Source of the DNA: CAYTZH01 sp964442285
Lineage (GTDB): Bacteria > Myxococcota_A > UBA9160 > JAFDET01
DNA length: 62,914 nucleotides
Reading direction: 5' to 3'
Assembly (NCBI GenBank): GCA_964442285.1
Contig: CAYTZH010000029.1
Coordinates: 1 to 62,914 of the forward strand
Part shown: positions 17,030-26,397 of the stretch, piece by piece
Layout of the letters: every line of letters starts with the position of its first letter
Position numbering within the stretch: position 1 is the first letter of the stretch
Translations under genes and position numbers: made by a program
Notes under the pieces: model-generated
Told to the model about the DNA's origin: nothing
The model's database searches: none
Seen by the model: the letters and a program-made list of their open reading frames with translations, nothing else

Positions 17030-18798
17030 CGGCGGCGCTTCCGGCTGCGGCGCCCGATCGCCAGCCAGACCAGGGGCAGGAGCTCGGCGCCCAGGAGGCC
17101 GCAGCGCCCGGGCACCACGACCACGAGCTCGAGATTGGCGGGGACGGCGAGGAGCCTGCGGGTCACGCCGAGCCGCGGCCAGGTCACCTTCACCTCGTGC
17201 ACCAGCGGCTGCGCCAGGTCGCCCAGCCCGACGTGGACGGGGAACTCGCTCTGGCCGAGGAAGTGCCCTCCCCCGCTCACCTCGCGCACGAGGGTCGGCC
17301 CGCCGGGCTCCGACGTGACCTCCACCACGGCGCCGATGGCGTCGCGGCCGCCGAGCGGGTCCACCACGCGGACGCGCAGCCAGTCCGAGGCGTTGCCGCC
17401 GTCGTTGCGGAGCAGCAGGGGATGCTCGGCGTTGTTCGCGACGAACACGTCGACGTCGCCGTCCCGGTCGTAGTCAAAGGTCAGGAAGCCCTTGCCGCTG
17501 CGGGTGTCGACGAAGCCGGTCGCTCCGGCCACCTCGGTCCAGGCGCCGGGCCCGTCGTTGCGCCAGAGGCAGAGCGGGTCATCGTCGAAGCGGTCGAAGA
17601 CCAGGTTCCCCGGCGGCGGCAGGAAGGCGAAATCGACGCCGTTGGTCATCGCCACGTCCAGGTCGCCGTCGTTGTCGTAGTCGAGGAAGGCGGCGCCCCA
17701 GCCCCAGAAGCCGTCCCGCACGCCGGCCGTGTCGGTCTGGTCGCTGAACGTGCGATTGCCCTCGTTCCGGAACAGCCGGTTGCCGGAGTAGCCCCAGCCG
17801 CAGCCGGAGGTCTCGCACTGCTCGTCGGGGTCGAAGATCGAGGTCACGAACCAGTCCAGCAGGCCGTCGCCGTCGAAGTCGCCGATGGCGGAGCCCATGC
17901 CGTTCTCGTCGGTGCCCACCCCGGCGGCGGCGGTGCCATCGGTGAAGGTCCCGTCGCCGTCGTTCCAGAAGATTCGGCTCTCCCCGAAGTCCGCGGCGAT
18001 GACGAGCTCCGGCCAGCCGTCGGCGTCCATGTCGGCGAAGCGCGGCGTGAACGGGAACGTGCCCGGCTGTGTGCCCGGGATGGCGTCGAGGGTGACGCCC
18101 GCGGCGGCCGTCACGTCGGCGAAGTGGCCCGGCTGGGCCGGGCCCTGGTTCCGGAGCAGGCGCGCGTTCGACGGCGCGGCCCCCGGGTTGTAGCTGTCGT
18201 GACGCCACTCGCCGACGAAGAGGTCGAGCCAGCCGTCGAGGTCGAAGTCGCCGACGGCGATGCCGTAGCCGAAGTGCTCGTCCACGCCCTCCAGCGCCGC
18301 GCCCCGGGCCACGCCCTCCTCGGTGAAGACCCCGCCGGTGTTGATGTAGAGGTAGTAGCGGGTGTGGTGGATCGTGGTGACGTAGAGGTCGAGATCGCCG
18401 TCGTTGTCGACGTCCACCCAGGCTGCGCCGTTGCTGGGCAGATCCGCCGTCAGCCCCGCCGCCGCGCTCACCTCCTCGAAGGTCCCGTCGCCCTGGTTGC
18501 GGAAGAGCAGATCCGGCGCGTCGAGCCGCGTGACGAACAGGTCGGTCCAGCCGTCGCCGTCGTAGTCGCCGGCGGCGGCGCCGCCGCTCATGTAGACGGG
18601 CTCGCTGGCCGCCGGTGGGGACTCGAGCTGGTACTGGAGGTAGTCCACCCCGGCGGCGACAGTGACGTCGGTGAACACGGGCTGGGCGGTCGCTGGACCG
18701 GCCCCCGCCAGGGCGAGGGCCAGGGCGAACGACAGGGCGAACGACGAGAAGAGCAAGCCGGTCCCGAGGCGGACCGGTTCGGATCCGATGGCGCGCAT
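17026..18798 (-). CDS. Exported FG-GAP/VCBS and ASPIC/UnbV repeat protein
   Basis: 590 residues. After a signal peptide ending ...GPATA-QPVF there are about seven FG-GAP/VCBS units with calcium-type loops: GDYDGDGWTDLFV, VDVDNDGDLDLYV, GDFDLDGWLDLFV, ADMDADGWPELVI, GDFDGDGLLDWFV, LDYDNDGDLDVAM and FDYDRDGDVDVFV. Together they probably make a seven-bladed beta-propeller. An ASPIC/UnbV domain follows (WLRVRVVDPLGGRDAIGAVV, GGHFLGQSEFPVHVGLG). The C-terminus is unusual: a single Cys in GRCGLLGAELLPLVWLAIG, a hydrophobic stretch and the basic tail RRSRKRRR, like a sorting signal. Convergent with the hydroxylase gene; the two stops share CTAG. Confidence 0.9.
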   Translation of the reverse strand: MRAIGSEPVRLGTGLLFSSFALSFALALALAGAGPATAQPVFTDVTVAAGVDYLQYQLESPPAASEPVYMSGGAAAGDYDGDGWTDLFVTRLDAPDLLFRNQGDGTFEEVSAAAGLTADLPSNGAAWVDVDNDGDLDLYVTTIHHTRYYLYINTGGVFTEEGVARGAALEGVDEHFGYGIAVGDFDLDGWLDLFVGEWRHDSYNPGAAPSNARLLRNQGPAQPGHFADVTAAAGVTLDAIPGTQPGTFPFTPRFADMDADGWPELVIAADFGESRIFWNDGDGTFTDGTAAAGVGTDENGMGSAIGDFDGDGLLDWFVTSIFDPDEQCETSGCGWGYSGNRLFRNEGNRTFSDQTDTAGVRDGFWGWGAAFLDYDNDGDLDVAMTNGVDFAFLPPPGNLVFDRFDDDPLCLWRNDGPGAWTEVAGATGFVDTRSGKGFLTFDYDRDGDVDVFVANNAEHPLLLRNDGGNASDWLRVRVVDPLGGRDAIGAVVEVTSEPGGPTLVREVSGGGHFLGQSEFPVHVGLGDLAQPLVHEVKVTWPRLGVTRRLLAVPANLELVVVVPGRCGLLGAELLPLVWLAIGRRSRKRRR

Positions 18799-18855
18799 AC
18801 CGCCTATTGTGGACGATCCGGTCACCGCTGAAAACACCGTTCGTGCCGGGCAGGC

Positions 18856-19533
18856 TCACCTCCCCTGCCAGAGCAGGCAGAGACCATCCATCGTGATCGC
18901 CACGAGCCAATGCGCAACGAACGCCGGCAGGAACGACCCGCTCCGCCAGGCCACCAGGGAGAACACCACCCCGGCCCAGGCCGCCAGCCCCAGCTCGAGC
19001 CGCGGCTTGTCCAGGTGCAGCAGCACGTAATACGCGACCAGGACCGCGATCCCCGGCCCGACGCCGCAGCGCCGGGCCAGGGGCATGAGCAGGAAGCCGC
19101 GGTAACACCACTCCACGGCGAGCAGTTGGGGCGCGTGGTGCAGCAGCCAGAGGAAGGCCAGGCCGATGGCGTGGTCGCGGGCCGGCGGGAAGGCCGGCGA
19201 GGGGTAGAAGGTCTGGAACTCGGGGCGCAGGGAGAGCCACACCACGAGCGGCGCCACCGCCAGCCAGGCCACCCCGGCGTCCGCGAGTAGCGCCCCCAGC
19301 CGGGGCCGTCGCCAGCCGTAGCGAGCGAGGGGCTCACCCAGCGCGAACCGGACGAAGAGCAGCGGAACGATCAACAGGGGCAGCACGTCGCCGCCGACGA
19401 TTAAACCGAAGGTCCCGAATGGAAGCTGCGGCGGCAGCCGCAGCGGCGTGTAGAGGAAGCTCCAGGCCGTGACCACGAGCCCCACCGCCAGCACGGGGCC
19501 GATCCGCTCCGATCCCGGCGCCCCGGACCTCAC
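18856..19533 (-). CDS. CPBP-family intramembrane protease-like protein
   Basis: 225 residues from a GTG that overlaps the carbamate kinase stop (GTGA). There are six to seven hydrophobic segments. The Abi/CPBP motifs are AVEWCYRGFLLMPLA (where EExxxR is usual, here Glu-Trp-x-x-Arg), YYVLLHLDKPRLEL with His in motif 2, and FVAHWLVAITMD with motif 3 His. The second Glu of motif 1 is replaced by Trp, so activity may be altered or lost. The family includes CAAX prenyl proteases and bacteriocin immunity proteins. Role in this operon unknown. Confidence 0.82.
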   Translation of the reverse strand: MRSGAPGSERIGPVLAVGLVVTAWSFLYTPLRLPPQLPFGTFGLIVGGDVLPLLIVPLLFVRFALGEPLARYGWRRPRLGALLADAGVAWLAVAPLVVWLSLRPEFQTFYPSPAFPPARDHAIGLAFLWLLHHAPQLLAVEWCYRGFLLMPLARRCGVGPGIAVLVAYYVLLHLDKPRLELGLAAWAGVVFSLVAWRSGSFLPAFVAHWLVAITMDGLCLLWQGR

Positions 19534-20423
19534 GAACGGACCCGCGTGCCCGCCGTGCCGGCCAGGAGCGCCTCGGCGGCCTCCAGCGCGCCGATCGACG
19601 CGGGTCGGCCGCGCGCCTCGGCGAAGCGGCAGGCCGCCTCGACCTTCGGCCCCATGCTGCCCGCGGGCAGGTCGAGGGCGCGGGCAGCGGCGACGCCGAG
19701 CGACGAGAGCGGGCGCACACGGGCGCTCCCCCAGTCCGCGTAGACGGCGTCCACGTCGGTGAGCAGCAGGAGGGCATCGGCCTCCAGCTCGACGGCCAGG
19801 CGGGCGCTCGAGAGATCCTTGTCGACCACGGCCTCCACGCCCACCAGGGCGCCCTCGGGCGTGCGCCGGACGGGGATCCCCCCGCCGCCCGCGCCGATCA
19901 CCACCGCGCCGGCGGCGAGGAGGCGGGCGATGGTGGCGCTCGCCGGGAAGCGGCCCGGCTCGGGCGACGGCACCACCCGGCGCCAGCCCGCCCCGTCCGG
20001 CGCCAGCGCCCAGCCCGCCTCGGCGGCCCGCCGGCGCGCCTCGGCCTCGGCGTAGACGGGGCCGATGGGCTTCGTGGGCGCGGCGAAGGCGGGATCCTCC
20101 GGGTCCACCTCGACCAGGGTCAGCAGCGCCGCCACCTCGCGCCCGGGGAGGCGCCCCCGCAGCTCCTGCTCGATCCAGGCCCCGATCATGCCCTCGGTCT
20201 CGGCATCGAGGACGTCGAGCGGCAGCGGCGCGTCGAGACCGGACTGCAGCGCCAGCCAGCCCACCTGCGGGCCGTTCCCGTGGGTCACCACCAGCTCGTG
20301 CCGCTGCGCCAGGGGCTCCAGCGCCCGGACCGCGCGGGCCACGTTCGCGCGCTGGGCCCCCACGTCCAAGGGCTCGCCGCGACGCAGGAGTGCGTTGCCA
20401 CCCAGCGCCGCGACCAGCCTCAC
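19530..20423 (-). CDS. arcC: Carbamate kinase
   Basis: 297 residues from a GTG overlapping the upstream stop (GTGA). Amino acid kinase fold: VAALGGNALLRRG at the N-terminus, VVTHGNGPQVGWLALQ, VVIGAGGGGIPV and VDKDLSSARLAVELEADALL, all hallmarks of carbamate kinase. The enzyme makes ATP from carbamoyl phosphate and ADP in fermentative arginine, agmatine or purine breakdown, or runs in reverse. No arginine deiminase or carbamoyltransferase lies beside it. Its partner is a COG2403 protein, an association that suggests a different use of carbamoyl phosphate. Confidence 0.95.
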   Translation of the reverse strand: MRLVAALGGNALLRRGEPLDVGAQRANVARAVRALEPLAQRHELVVTHGNGPQVGWLALQSGLDAPLPLDVLDAETEGMIGAWIEQELRGRLPGREVAALLTLVEVDPEDPAFAAPTKPIGPVYAEAEARRRAAEAGWALAPDGAGWRRVVPSPEPGRFPASATIARLLAAGAVVIGAGGGGIPVRRTPEGALVGVEAVVDKDLSSARLAVELEADALLLLTDVDAVYADWGSARVRPLSSLGVAAARALDLPAGSMGPKVEAACRFAEARGRPASIGALEAAEALLAGTAGTRVRS

Positions 20424-21781
20424 CGGCCCCCGCCCCCCGGCCCGGTCGCGGGCAGCGCGGCCAGGAACGCGTCGACGCGGCCGCCCAGCCCCGGGTCGTC
20501 GAGGTCCTCGAAGTCGTAGCGGGCGCGCACCACCGGCAGGTCGAGGTCGAGGACGCGCGCCAGGTCGCTCGGCGTCCCACTCACGACCACCTCGGCGCCC
20601 GAGCGCGTGATGGTCTCCCGCAAGGCCGCCCGCTGGGCCCCGGAGTACCCCATCGCGGGCAGGACCCGTTCGAGATGGGGATGCCGGGCGAATACCGCGG
20701 CGATCTCGGGCGGCGCGTGGGGACGCGGGTCCACCAGCTCGGCTGCGCCCGCCCGCACCGCGGCCACGTAGCCAGCCCCGTAGGGCATGCCGCCGTGGGT
20801 GAGCGTGGGACCGTCGTCGACCACCAGCACCCGGCGTCCGCGCACCGCACCCGGATCGTCCAGGCGGACGGGCGAGGCCGCCCGGACGACGGGCGCATCG
20901 GGGTTGATCCGCGCTACCGAGGCCTCCACCCGGGCCACGTCCGCCGCCGCCGCCGCGTCCACCTTGGGCACCACCACCACGTCCGCCATGCGCAGGACCG
21001 TCTCGCCCGGGTGATGGGTGGTCTCGTGCCCCGGTCGCAGCGGGTCTACCAGCACCACATGGAGATCCGGGCGCAGGAAGGGGAAGTCGTTGTTGCCGCC
21101 GTCCCAGAGCAGCAGGTCGTTCTCTGCGGCGGCCCGGGCCACGATCGCCGCGTAGTCGACTCCGGCGAAGACCACCGTGCCGGCCTCGATCAGCGGCTCG
21201 TACTCCTCCCGCTCCTCGACGCTGCAGTCGGCGGCGTCGAGATCACCGGCCGTCTCGAAGCGCTGCACGGCCTGGGCCTCGAGGTCGCCGTAGGGCATCG
21301 GGTGTCGGATGGCCGCCACCCGGAGCCCCCGGCCCGCCAGACGGCGGGCGAGCCAGCGCGTGGTCTGGGACTTGCCGCAGCCCGTGCGCACGGCCGAGAC
21401 GGCGATCACCGGGACGGATGCTTCGAGCCAGGTGCGCTCGGGTCCGAGCAGGACGAAGTCGGCGCCGCTGGCCAGGGCGATCGACGCCCGGTGCATGACC
21501 GCTTCGTGGGGGAGGTCGCTGTACGCGAACACCACCCGCTCGATGGCCCGGTCCCGGCAGAGGGCGCCGAGGGCCTCCTCACTCACGATGGGGATGCCCT
21601 CCGGATACAGCGGACCCGCCAGCGCGGGCGGGTAGCGGCGACCCTCGATCCCCGAGATCTGGCTCGCCGTGAAGGCCACCACCTCCGTCTGGGGATCGTC
21701 GCGGTAGACCGTGTTGAAGTCGTGGAAGTCGCGTCCCGCTGCGCCGAGGATCAGCGTGCGAACCCGCCCGGATGCGCTCAT
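20420..21781 (-). CDS. COG2403 P-loop protein, cyclic 2,3-diphosphoglycerate synthetase-like
   Basis: 453 residues. It begins RVRTLILGAAGRDFHDFNTVY with TEVVAFTASQISGIEGRRYP, a Rossmann-like half, then a P-loop half with VSAVRTGCGKSQTTRWLA. Later blocks are ENDLLLWDGGNNDFPFLRPD, VVVVPKVDAA and VVDDGPTLTHGGMPYGAGYV. This layout is that of COG2403, which includes the archaeal enzyme that cyclises 2,3-bisphosphoglycerate with ATP. Bacterial members are uncharacterised. It overlaps carbamate kinase by 4 bp, so the two products are made together. The actual substrate here is unknown. Confidence 0.85.
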   Translation of the reverse strand: MSASGRVRTLILGAAGRDFHDFNTVYRDDPQTEVVAFTASQISGIEGRRYPPALAGPLYPEGIPIVSEEALGALCRDRAIERVVFAYSDLPHEAVMHRASIALASGADFVLLGPERTWLEASVPVIAVSAVRTGCGKSQTTRWLARRLAGRGLRVAAIRHPMPYGDLEAQAVQRFETAGDLDAADCSVEEREEYEPLIEAGTVVFAGVDYAAIVARAAAENDLLLWDGGNNDFPFLRPDLHVVLVDPLRPGHETTHHPGETVLRMADVVVVPKVDAAAAADVARVEASVARINPDAPVVRAASPVRLDDPGAVRGRRVLVVDDGPTLTHGGMPYGAGYVAAVRAGAAELVDPRPHAPPEIAAVFARHPHLERVLPAMGYSGAQRAALRETITRSGAEVVVSGTPSDLARVLDLDLPVVRARYDFEDLDDPGLGGRVDAFLAALPATGPGGGGR

Positions 21782-21823
21782 GGGCCCTCCCGCGCTGCCG
21801 TGGTCCCGACCCGCCGGTCGGGC

Positions 21824-24800
21824 TCAGATTCCGCTCCCCGCGTCGGGGGGCGCGTCCGGCGCGCGCCGCGGATCGTCCTCGCCGCCCGCGCCGGACGCCG
21901 GCCGGAGCGCCGGTCGCCCCGCGAGCCGGCCCAGCAGCCGGGTCAGCGCCGTGCGGGCGTCGTCGATCATGGTGTAGATCACCGGCACCACGAGCAGCGT
22001 CAGCGCGGTGGAGGTCACCAGGCCGCCGATGGCCACGATGCCCATGGGATTGCGCCACTCGGCGCCGTCGCCCCGGCCGAAGGCGACGGGCAGCATGCCG
22101 AAGATCGTCGAGACCGCCGTCATCAGCACGGGCCGCATCCGGGTGGGACCGGCTTCCAGCACGGCCTCGCGCAGGCCCAGGCCCCGCTCCCGCAGGGTGT
22201 TGGTGTAGTCCACCAGCAGGATCCCGTTCTTCATGACGATGCCCATCAGCATCAGGAAGGCGATCTGCCCCATCACGTCCAGGGAGTGCCCGAAGAGCCA
22301 GACCGACGCAAAGGCGCCGATGAACGAGAGCGGCGCCGAGAGCATGATGGTGAAGGGGTGGAGGAACGAGTTGAACTGGGCCCCGAGGATCATGTAGATG
22401 GCCACCAGGGCCAGACCGAACGCGAACAGCACGGCGGCGACGGTCTCCCGCATGCGCTCCGAGGGGCCTACCGCGCGCAGCTCGTAGGGGCTCGCGATCT
22501 CCAGCTCGCGCGCCAGCTGCATGACCTCCCGATCCGCCTCCCCGGCGGAGCGCCCGTCGAGGTTGCCGAACAGGGTGATGGCCCGGGCGCGATTCTCCCG
22601 GTCGATCTGCACCGGTCCGCTGCCGATCCGGGGCGTCACCAGGTTGCGCAGGGGGACCAGGGCGCCCCCCACGCCGCGCACCCGGACCAGGTCGAGCTTG
22701 TCGAGGTCGTCCCGGTACTCCGGCCGGATCTGCACGCGCACGTCGTAGCGCTCGCCGCCTTCCTCGAAGCTCGTGGCCTCGAAGCCCGCGAACAGCGCCG
22801 AGATCGTGCGTCCGATCTGGACCGCCGGCACGCCGAGGTCGGCGGCGCGCTCGCGAGTGATCTCGAGCGCCACCTCCGGCTTGCCCGTCTCGTACGACTG
22901 GGAGAGGTCCACGTAGCCGCCGAGACGGCCCATGCGCTCCAGGATCCGGTGGGCGTAGAGCTGGAGGCGATCCAGGTCGGGCCCCCGGACCGAGTACATG
23001 ATCTGGGCGTGGCGCCAGCCGGCGCCCTGGATCACGCCGATCTCCTCCACGGCGAGGTCGCGCAACGGGAGGTCGAGGGCCGCGATGCGTGCGCGCAGGG
23101 ACTTCATGATCTCCTGCTGGGAGGCGTGGCGACGGCTCTTGTGGACGAGCTGGACGTAGATCCGCGCCTCGTTGACCCGCTTGCGGGCCCCGGCGCCGAT
23201 GGTCGAGAAGGTGGTCACCACCTCCGGCACCTCGCGCAGCACCGCGTCCACCGCGGCGACCGCGCCCTCCGTCTCGTTCAGCGCGGTGCCCAGGGGCAGC
23301 TTGATCCACACGTTGAACTCGCTGCGGTCCTCGGGGATCAGGAAGTCGACGGGCACGAGCCGGGCGATCCCGAGGCCGCCCGCGAAGGCGGCCACGGCCA
23401 GGGTCAGCACCGCCACCCGATGCGAGAGCCCCCACACCAGCGTGCGCCGGTAGGCCCGGTCGAGTCGCTCGAATCCCCGCTCGAAGGCGCGGAAGAGCGC
23501 GCCGGGCTCGCCGCCCCGCCGCACGCGCAGGTAGCGCGAGCACAGCATCGGCGTGAGGGTGAGCGCCACCAGGGTCGAGATGCAGACCGCACAGGTGACG
23601 GCCAGGCCGAACTCCCGGAAGAAGCGGCCCACGACGCCCGAGAGGAAGGCGATCGGGATGAAGACGGCGCAGTTGGCCGCGGTGGTCGCCACCACCGCGA
23701 GCCCGATCTCGTCGGTGCCGAAGGACGCCGCGGATTCCGGCGAACGGCCCAGCTCCATGTGCCGGTAGACGTTCTCGAGCACGACGATGGCGTCGTCGAT
23801 CAGGAGCCCGATCGAGAGCGAGAGCGCCATCAGCGTCATGGTGTTGAGGGTGAAGCCCAGGAAGTAGAAGAACGCGAAGGCGCCGACGATCGAGGACGGG
23901 ATGGCGACCGCGACGATCAGCGTGGAGCGGAAGTTGCGCAGGAAGACCAGCACCACCACCGAGGCGAAGGCGGCGCCCCAGGCCAGGGCGATGGCGACGT
24001 CGCGGATGGCGCTGCGGATGAACCGCGAGTCGTCGAGCGCGACGCTCATGGTGTAGCCGGGTGGGAGCTCGTCGCGCAGCGCGTCGAGGGCGGTCTTGAC
24101 GGCGTCGGCCACGGCGACCGTGTTCTCGCCGGACTGGCGCCGTACGAGCAGGGCCACGCCGCGGCGCCCGTCCAGGCGCGAGACGGTCCGCTCGTCGGCC
24201 ATGCCGTCCTCCACCTGGGCCACGTCGCGCAGGTGGATCACGCGCCCCGCCCGCTCGGCCACCACGATGCCGCCGAACTGCGCGGTGCTCGTCAGACGGC
24301 CCTGGGTGCGGATGGAGAGCTCGCGCTTGGCCGTCTCGAGGCGCCCGCCCGGCAGCTCGGCGTGCTCGCGCTCCAGGGCCGCCAGGACGTCGTCCACGGC
24401 CAGCGCGTGGCCCGAGAGCCGGAGGGGATCGATCCAGATCCGGATCTCCCGGGGTCGCCCCCCCACCAGGCTCACGCTGCCCACACCGGGGATCCGCTCC
24501 AGGCGCGGCTTGATCGTCTTGTCCGCCAGCTCGGTGATCGGACGGATCGACTCGGGACCCGCCAGCATGATCGCCAGGATCGGCTGGGCATCCGGGTCCA
24601 CCCGGCCGATGACGGGGGGCTCGACGTCGCGCGGGAGGTCGGCGCGAACCTCGGAGACCTTGTCGCGTACCTCCTGGGCCTTCTCCTGGACGTCGTACTC
24701 CAGCTCGAACTCCACGAAGATCAGGGAGAGCGAGTCGCTCGAGTTGCTCCGGAGGTTGCGGATGCCCTCGATGGTGTTGATGGACTCCTCGAGGACCTGG

Positions 24801-24991
24801 GTGACCTCGCGCTCCACGGTGTCCGGCGACGCCCCTTCGAGGGTGGTGAGCACCGTGATCATGGGGAACTCGACCCGCGGGAAGAGGTCGAGCCCGAGAC
24901 GCGGGATCGAGACGATGCCGAGGACCACGAGCCCGCCGATCAGCATCACGGCGAAGACCGGGCGACGGATGCAGACGTCGGCGAGCTTCAC
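21824..24991 (-). CDS. RND efflux transporter, HAE1 (AcrB/MexB-like) family
   Basis: 1055 residues, a full-length inner-membrane RND pump. The N-terminus MKLADVCIRRPVFAVMLIGG is the first helix. SIGLLIDDAIVVLENVYRHM carries the paired Asp residues of TM4 used in proton coupling. There are two large periplasmic loops and 12 predicted helices, with a late MGIVMKNGILLVDYTN. The region around LDGRRGVALLVRRQSGENTV is typical of multidrug HAE1 members. Its ATG overlaps the adaptor gene stop (ATGA). No outer-membrane TolC-type gene follows, so the pump must borrow one. Substrates cannot be read from sequence. Confidence 0.95.
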   Translation of the reverse strand: MKLADVCIRRPVFAVMLIGGLVVLGIVSIPRLGLDLFPRVEFPMITVLTTLEGASPDTVEREVTQVLEESINTIEGIRNLRSNSSDSLSLIFVEFELEYDVQEKAQEVRDKVSEVRADLPRDVEPPVIGRVDPDAQPILAIMLAGPESIRPITELADKTIKPRLERIPGVGSVSLVGGRPREIRIWIDPLRLSGHALAVDDVLAALEREHAELPGGRLETAKRELSIRTQGRLTSTAQFGGIVVAERAGRVIHLRDVAQVEDGMADERTVSRLDGRRGVALLVRRQSGENTVAVADAVKTALDALRDELPPGYTMSVALDDSRFIRSAIRDVAIALAWGAAFASVVVLVFLRNFRSTLIVAVAIPSSIVGAFAFFYFLGFTLNTMTLMALSLSIGLLIDDAIVVLENVYRHMELGRSPESAASFGTDEIGLAVVATTAANCAVFIPIAFLSGVVGRFFREFGLAVTCAVCISTLVALTLTPMLCSRYLRVRRGGEPGALFRAFERGFERLDRAYRRTLVWGLSHRVAVLTLAVAAFAGGLGIARLVPVDFLIPEDRSEFNVWIKLPLGTALNETEGAVAAVDAVLREVPEVVTTFSTIGAGARKRVNEARIYVQLVHKSRRHASQQEIMKSLRARIAALDLPLRDLAVEEIGVIQGAGWRHAQIMYSVRGPDLDRLQLYAHRILERMGRLGGYVDLSQSYETGKPEVALEITRERAADLGVPAVQIGRTISALFAGFEATSFEEGGERYDVRVQIRPEYRDDLDKLDLVRVRGVGGALVPLRNLVTPRIGSGPVQIDRENRARAITLFGNLDGRSAGEADREVMQLARELEIASPYELRAVGPSERMRETVAAVLFAFGLALVAIYMILGAQFNSFLHPFTIMLSAPLSFIGAFASVWLFGHSLDVMGQIAFLMLMGIVMKNGILLVDYTNTLRERGLGLREAVLEAGPTRMRPVLMTAVSTIFGMLPVAFGRGDGAEWRNPMGIVAIGGLVTSTALTLLVVPVIYTMIDDARTALTRLLGRLAGRPALRPASGAGGEDDPRRAPDAPPDAGSGI

Positions 24992-26130
24992 GAGGCGTCC
25001 GCCCGGGCCGTCGCCCGCACCTCCATCCCGGGCGCCAGGGTCTGGGCCGCCTCGCCCACCACCACCTCCTCGCCGGCCTCGAGGCCGGAGACCACTTCCG
25101 CCACGTCGTCGGCGACGAGACCCAGCGCGAGGGTGCGGGCCTCGGCGCGTCCCTCCCGCACCACCAGGACCCGCGTGCGCCCGTCCTCGGTGCGCAGGGC
25201 CTCGCGGGGCACCAGCAGGACGTCGGGCTTGGGCGCGGGCAGGATCTCGACCTCCGCGAACACGCCGGCCTTCAGGCGATAGTCCGGGTTCGGGACCCGC
25301 ATCTTCACCTCGTAGGTCCGGGTCGCGGGATCCACGACGTCGCCGACGGCCGAGACCGTGGTCTCGAGGGGCTCCGGGAGACCCGCGACGCGCACGCGGG
25401 CGCGGTCGCCGACGGAGATCCGGGCGAGATGGGCCTCCGGGATGGTGGCCCGACCCTCGAGCTCGTGCACCTCCTGGAGCACCACCACGATCGTCTGGGG
25501 CTGGGCCAGGGCGGTGGTGCCCTCGTCGGCGCGGCGCTCCGCCACGGTCGCCGGATACGGCGCCTGGACCCGGGTGCGCCGGAGGTTCAGCTCGGCGAGC
25601 GCCACGGCCTGCACCGCCTGCTTCTCCCGGGCCCGTGCCACCGCCAGGCCGGTCTCGATGCGGTCGACCTCCTGGCGCGAGACCACGTCCTTCCCGAGCA
25701 GGGCCCGGGCCCGCGCCAGGTCGGCCGCGGTCTGCCGCCGCTCGGCGCGAGCGAGGTCGAGCCCGGCCCGCGCCTGCTGGAGCGCCACCTCGTAGGGCTC
25801 GGGGTCGATCTGGAACAGCGGGTCGCCCGCGGCCACCCGGTCGCCGTCGGAGACCAAGACCTCGAGGATCGTCCCCCGGACCTCGGCCCCGATGGGGCTG
25901 CTGCGAAGGGCCTGGAGGCTTCCCGGTGCCGTGATCCGCTGGCTGATCTCGCCCCGCCGCACCACGGCGGTGGCGACCTCGGTGCGCGGATAGGCGGCGG
26001 GAGCCGCCACGGCCGCCGCTCGACCCGGCTCGGCGTCGGAGCAGCCCGCCAGGGGAAGCGCGATCGGGGAGAGCGCGATCGGAAGCAGCAGCGCGGACAG
26101 CGACCCAACGAAGCGGCGGCGCAGGCTCAC
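24988..26130 (-). CDS. RND periplasmic adaptor (membrane fusion) lipoprotein
   Basis: 380 residues from the GTG encoding VSLRRRFVGSL. A signal helix ends in the lipobox LAGC, so the adaptor is lipidated. Order of domains: lipoyl half (SSPIGAEVRGTILEVLVSDGD), a helical hairpin (about 105-165) rich in Ala, Arg and Gln, second lipoyl half (RVQAPYPATVAERRADEGTT), beta-barrel (ISVGDRARVRVAGLPEPLET) and membrane-proximal domain (LLVPREALRTEDGRTRVLVV). It links the RND pump to an outer-membrane channel. Start choice rests on the signal peptide; the upstream open frame is non-coding in style. Confidence 0.93.
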   Translation of the reverse strand: MSLRRRFVGSLSALLLPIALSPIALPLAGCSDAEPGRAAAVAAPAAYPRTEVATAVVRRGEISQRITAPGSLQALRSSPIGAEVRGTILEVLVSDGDRVAAGDPLFQIDPEPYEVALQQARAGLDLARAERRQTAADLARARALLGKDVVSRQEVDRIETGLAVARAREKQAVQAVALAELNLRRTRVQAPYPATVAERRADEGTTALAQPQTIVVVLQEVHELEGRATIPEAHLARISVGDRARVRVAGLPEPLETTVSAVGDVVDPATRTYEVKMRVPNPDYRLKAGVFAEVEILPAPKPDVLLVPREALRTEDGRTRVLVVREGRAEARTLALGLVADDVAEVVSGLEAGEEVVVGEAAQTLAPGMEVRATARADAS

Positions 26131-26309
26131 CGGACCAGTCTCGCCTATCGGGCGCACGCGGGCGACTCGCCGCGTCGCGCCCTTGACGGAGGGAAGAGTT
26201 TCGCCTATTTTTCGCCTCGTCACGTCGTCTTCTCGAAACGCCGGTGAGAGCCGTTTCGCGCGGTCACCCCCCGCAGACGAGCGACCCTGACGGGTCCTTT
26301 CACCGCGCC

Positions 26310-26335
26310 GGGGCGCCCCGGAGACGGGGCGCCCC
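26310..26335 (-). terminator. Hairpin after purA, possible terminator
   Basis: A perfect 10-bp stem GGGGCGCCCC (26310-26319 and 26326-26335) with a 6-nt loop lies 63-88 bp past the purA stop. No T-run follows on the minus strand, so it may be a Rho-assisted terminator or a processing stem rather than an intrinsic terminator. Confidence 0.4.
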
Positions 26336-26336
26336 C

Positions 26337-26392
26337 ATGGCGACATGGCGACATGGCGACGTGGCGACGTGGCGAAGTCGCGACGGGGCGAC
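26337..26392. repeat. Seven degenerate copies of an 8-bp tandem repeat
   Basis: Three exact ATGGCGAC units are followed by GTGGCGAC, GTGGCGAA, GTCGCGAC and GGGGCGAC. The array sits directly after the purA stop and beside the hairpin, within a 267-bp gap between purA and the efflux adaptor. The rest of that gap shows no gene. Confidence 0.85.
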
Positions 26393-26397
26393 GGTCG

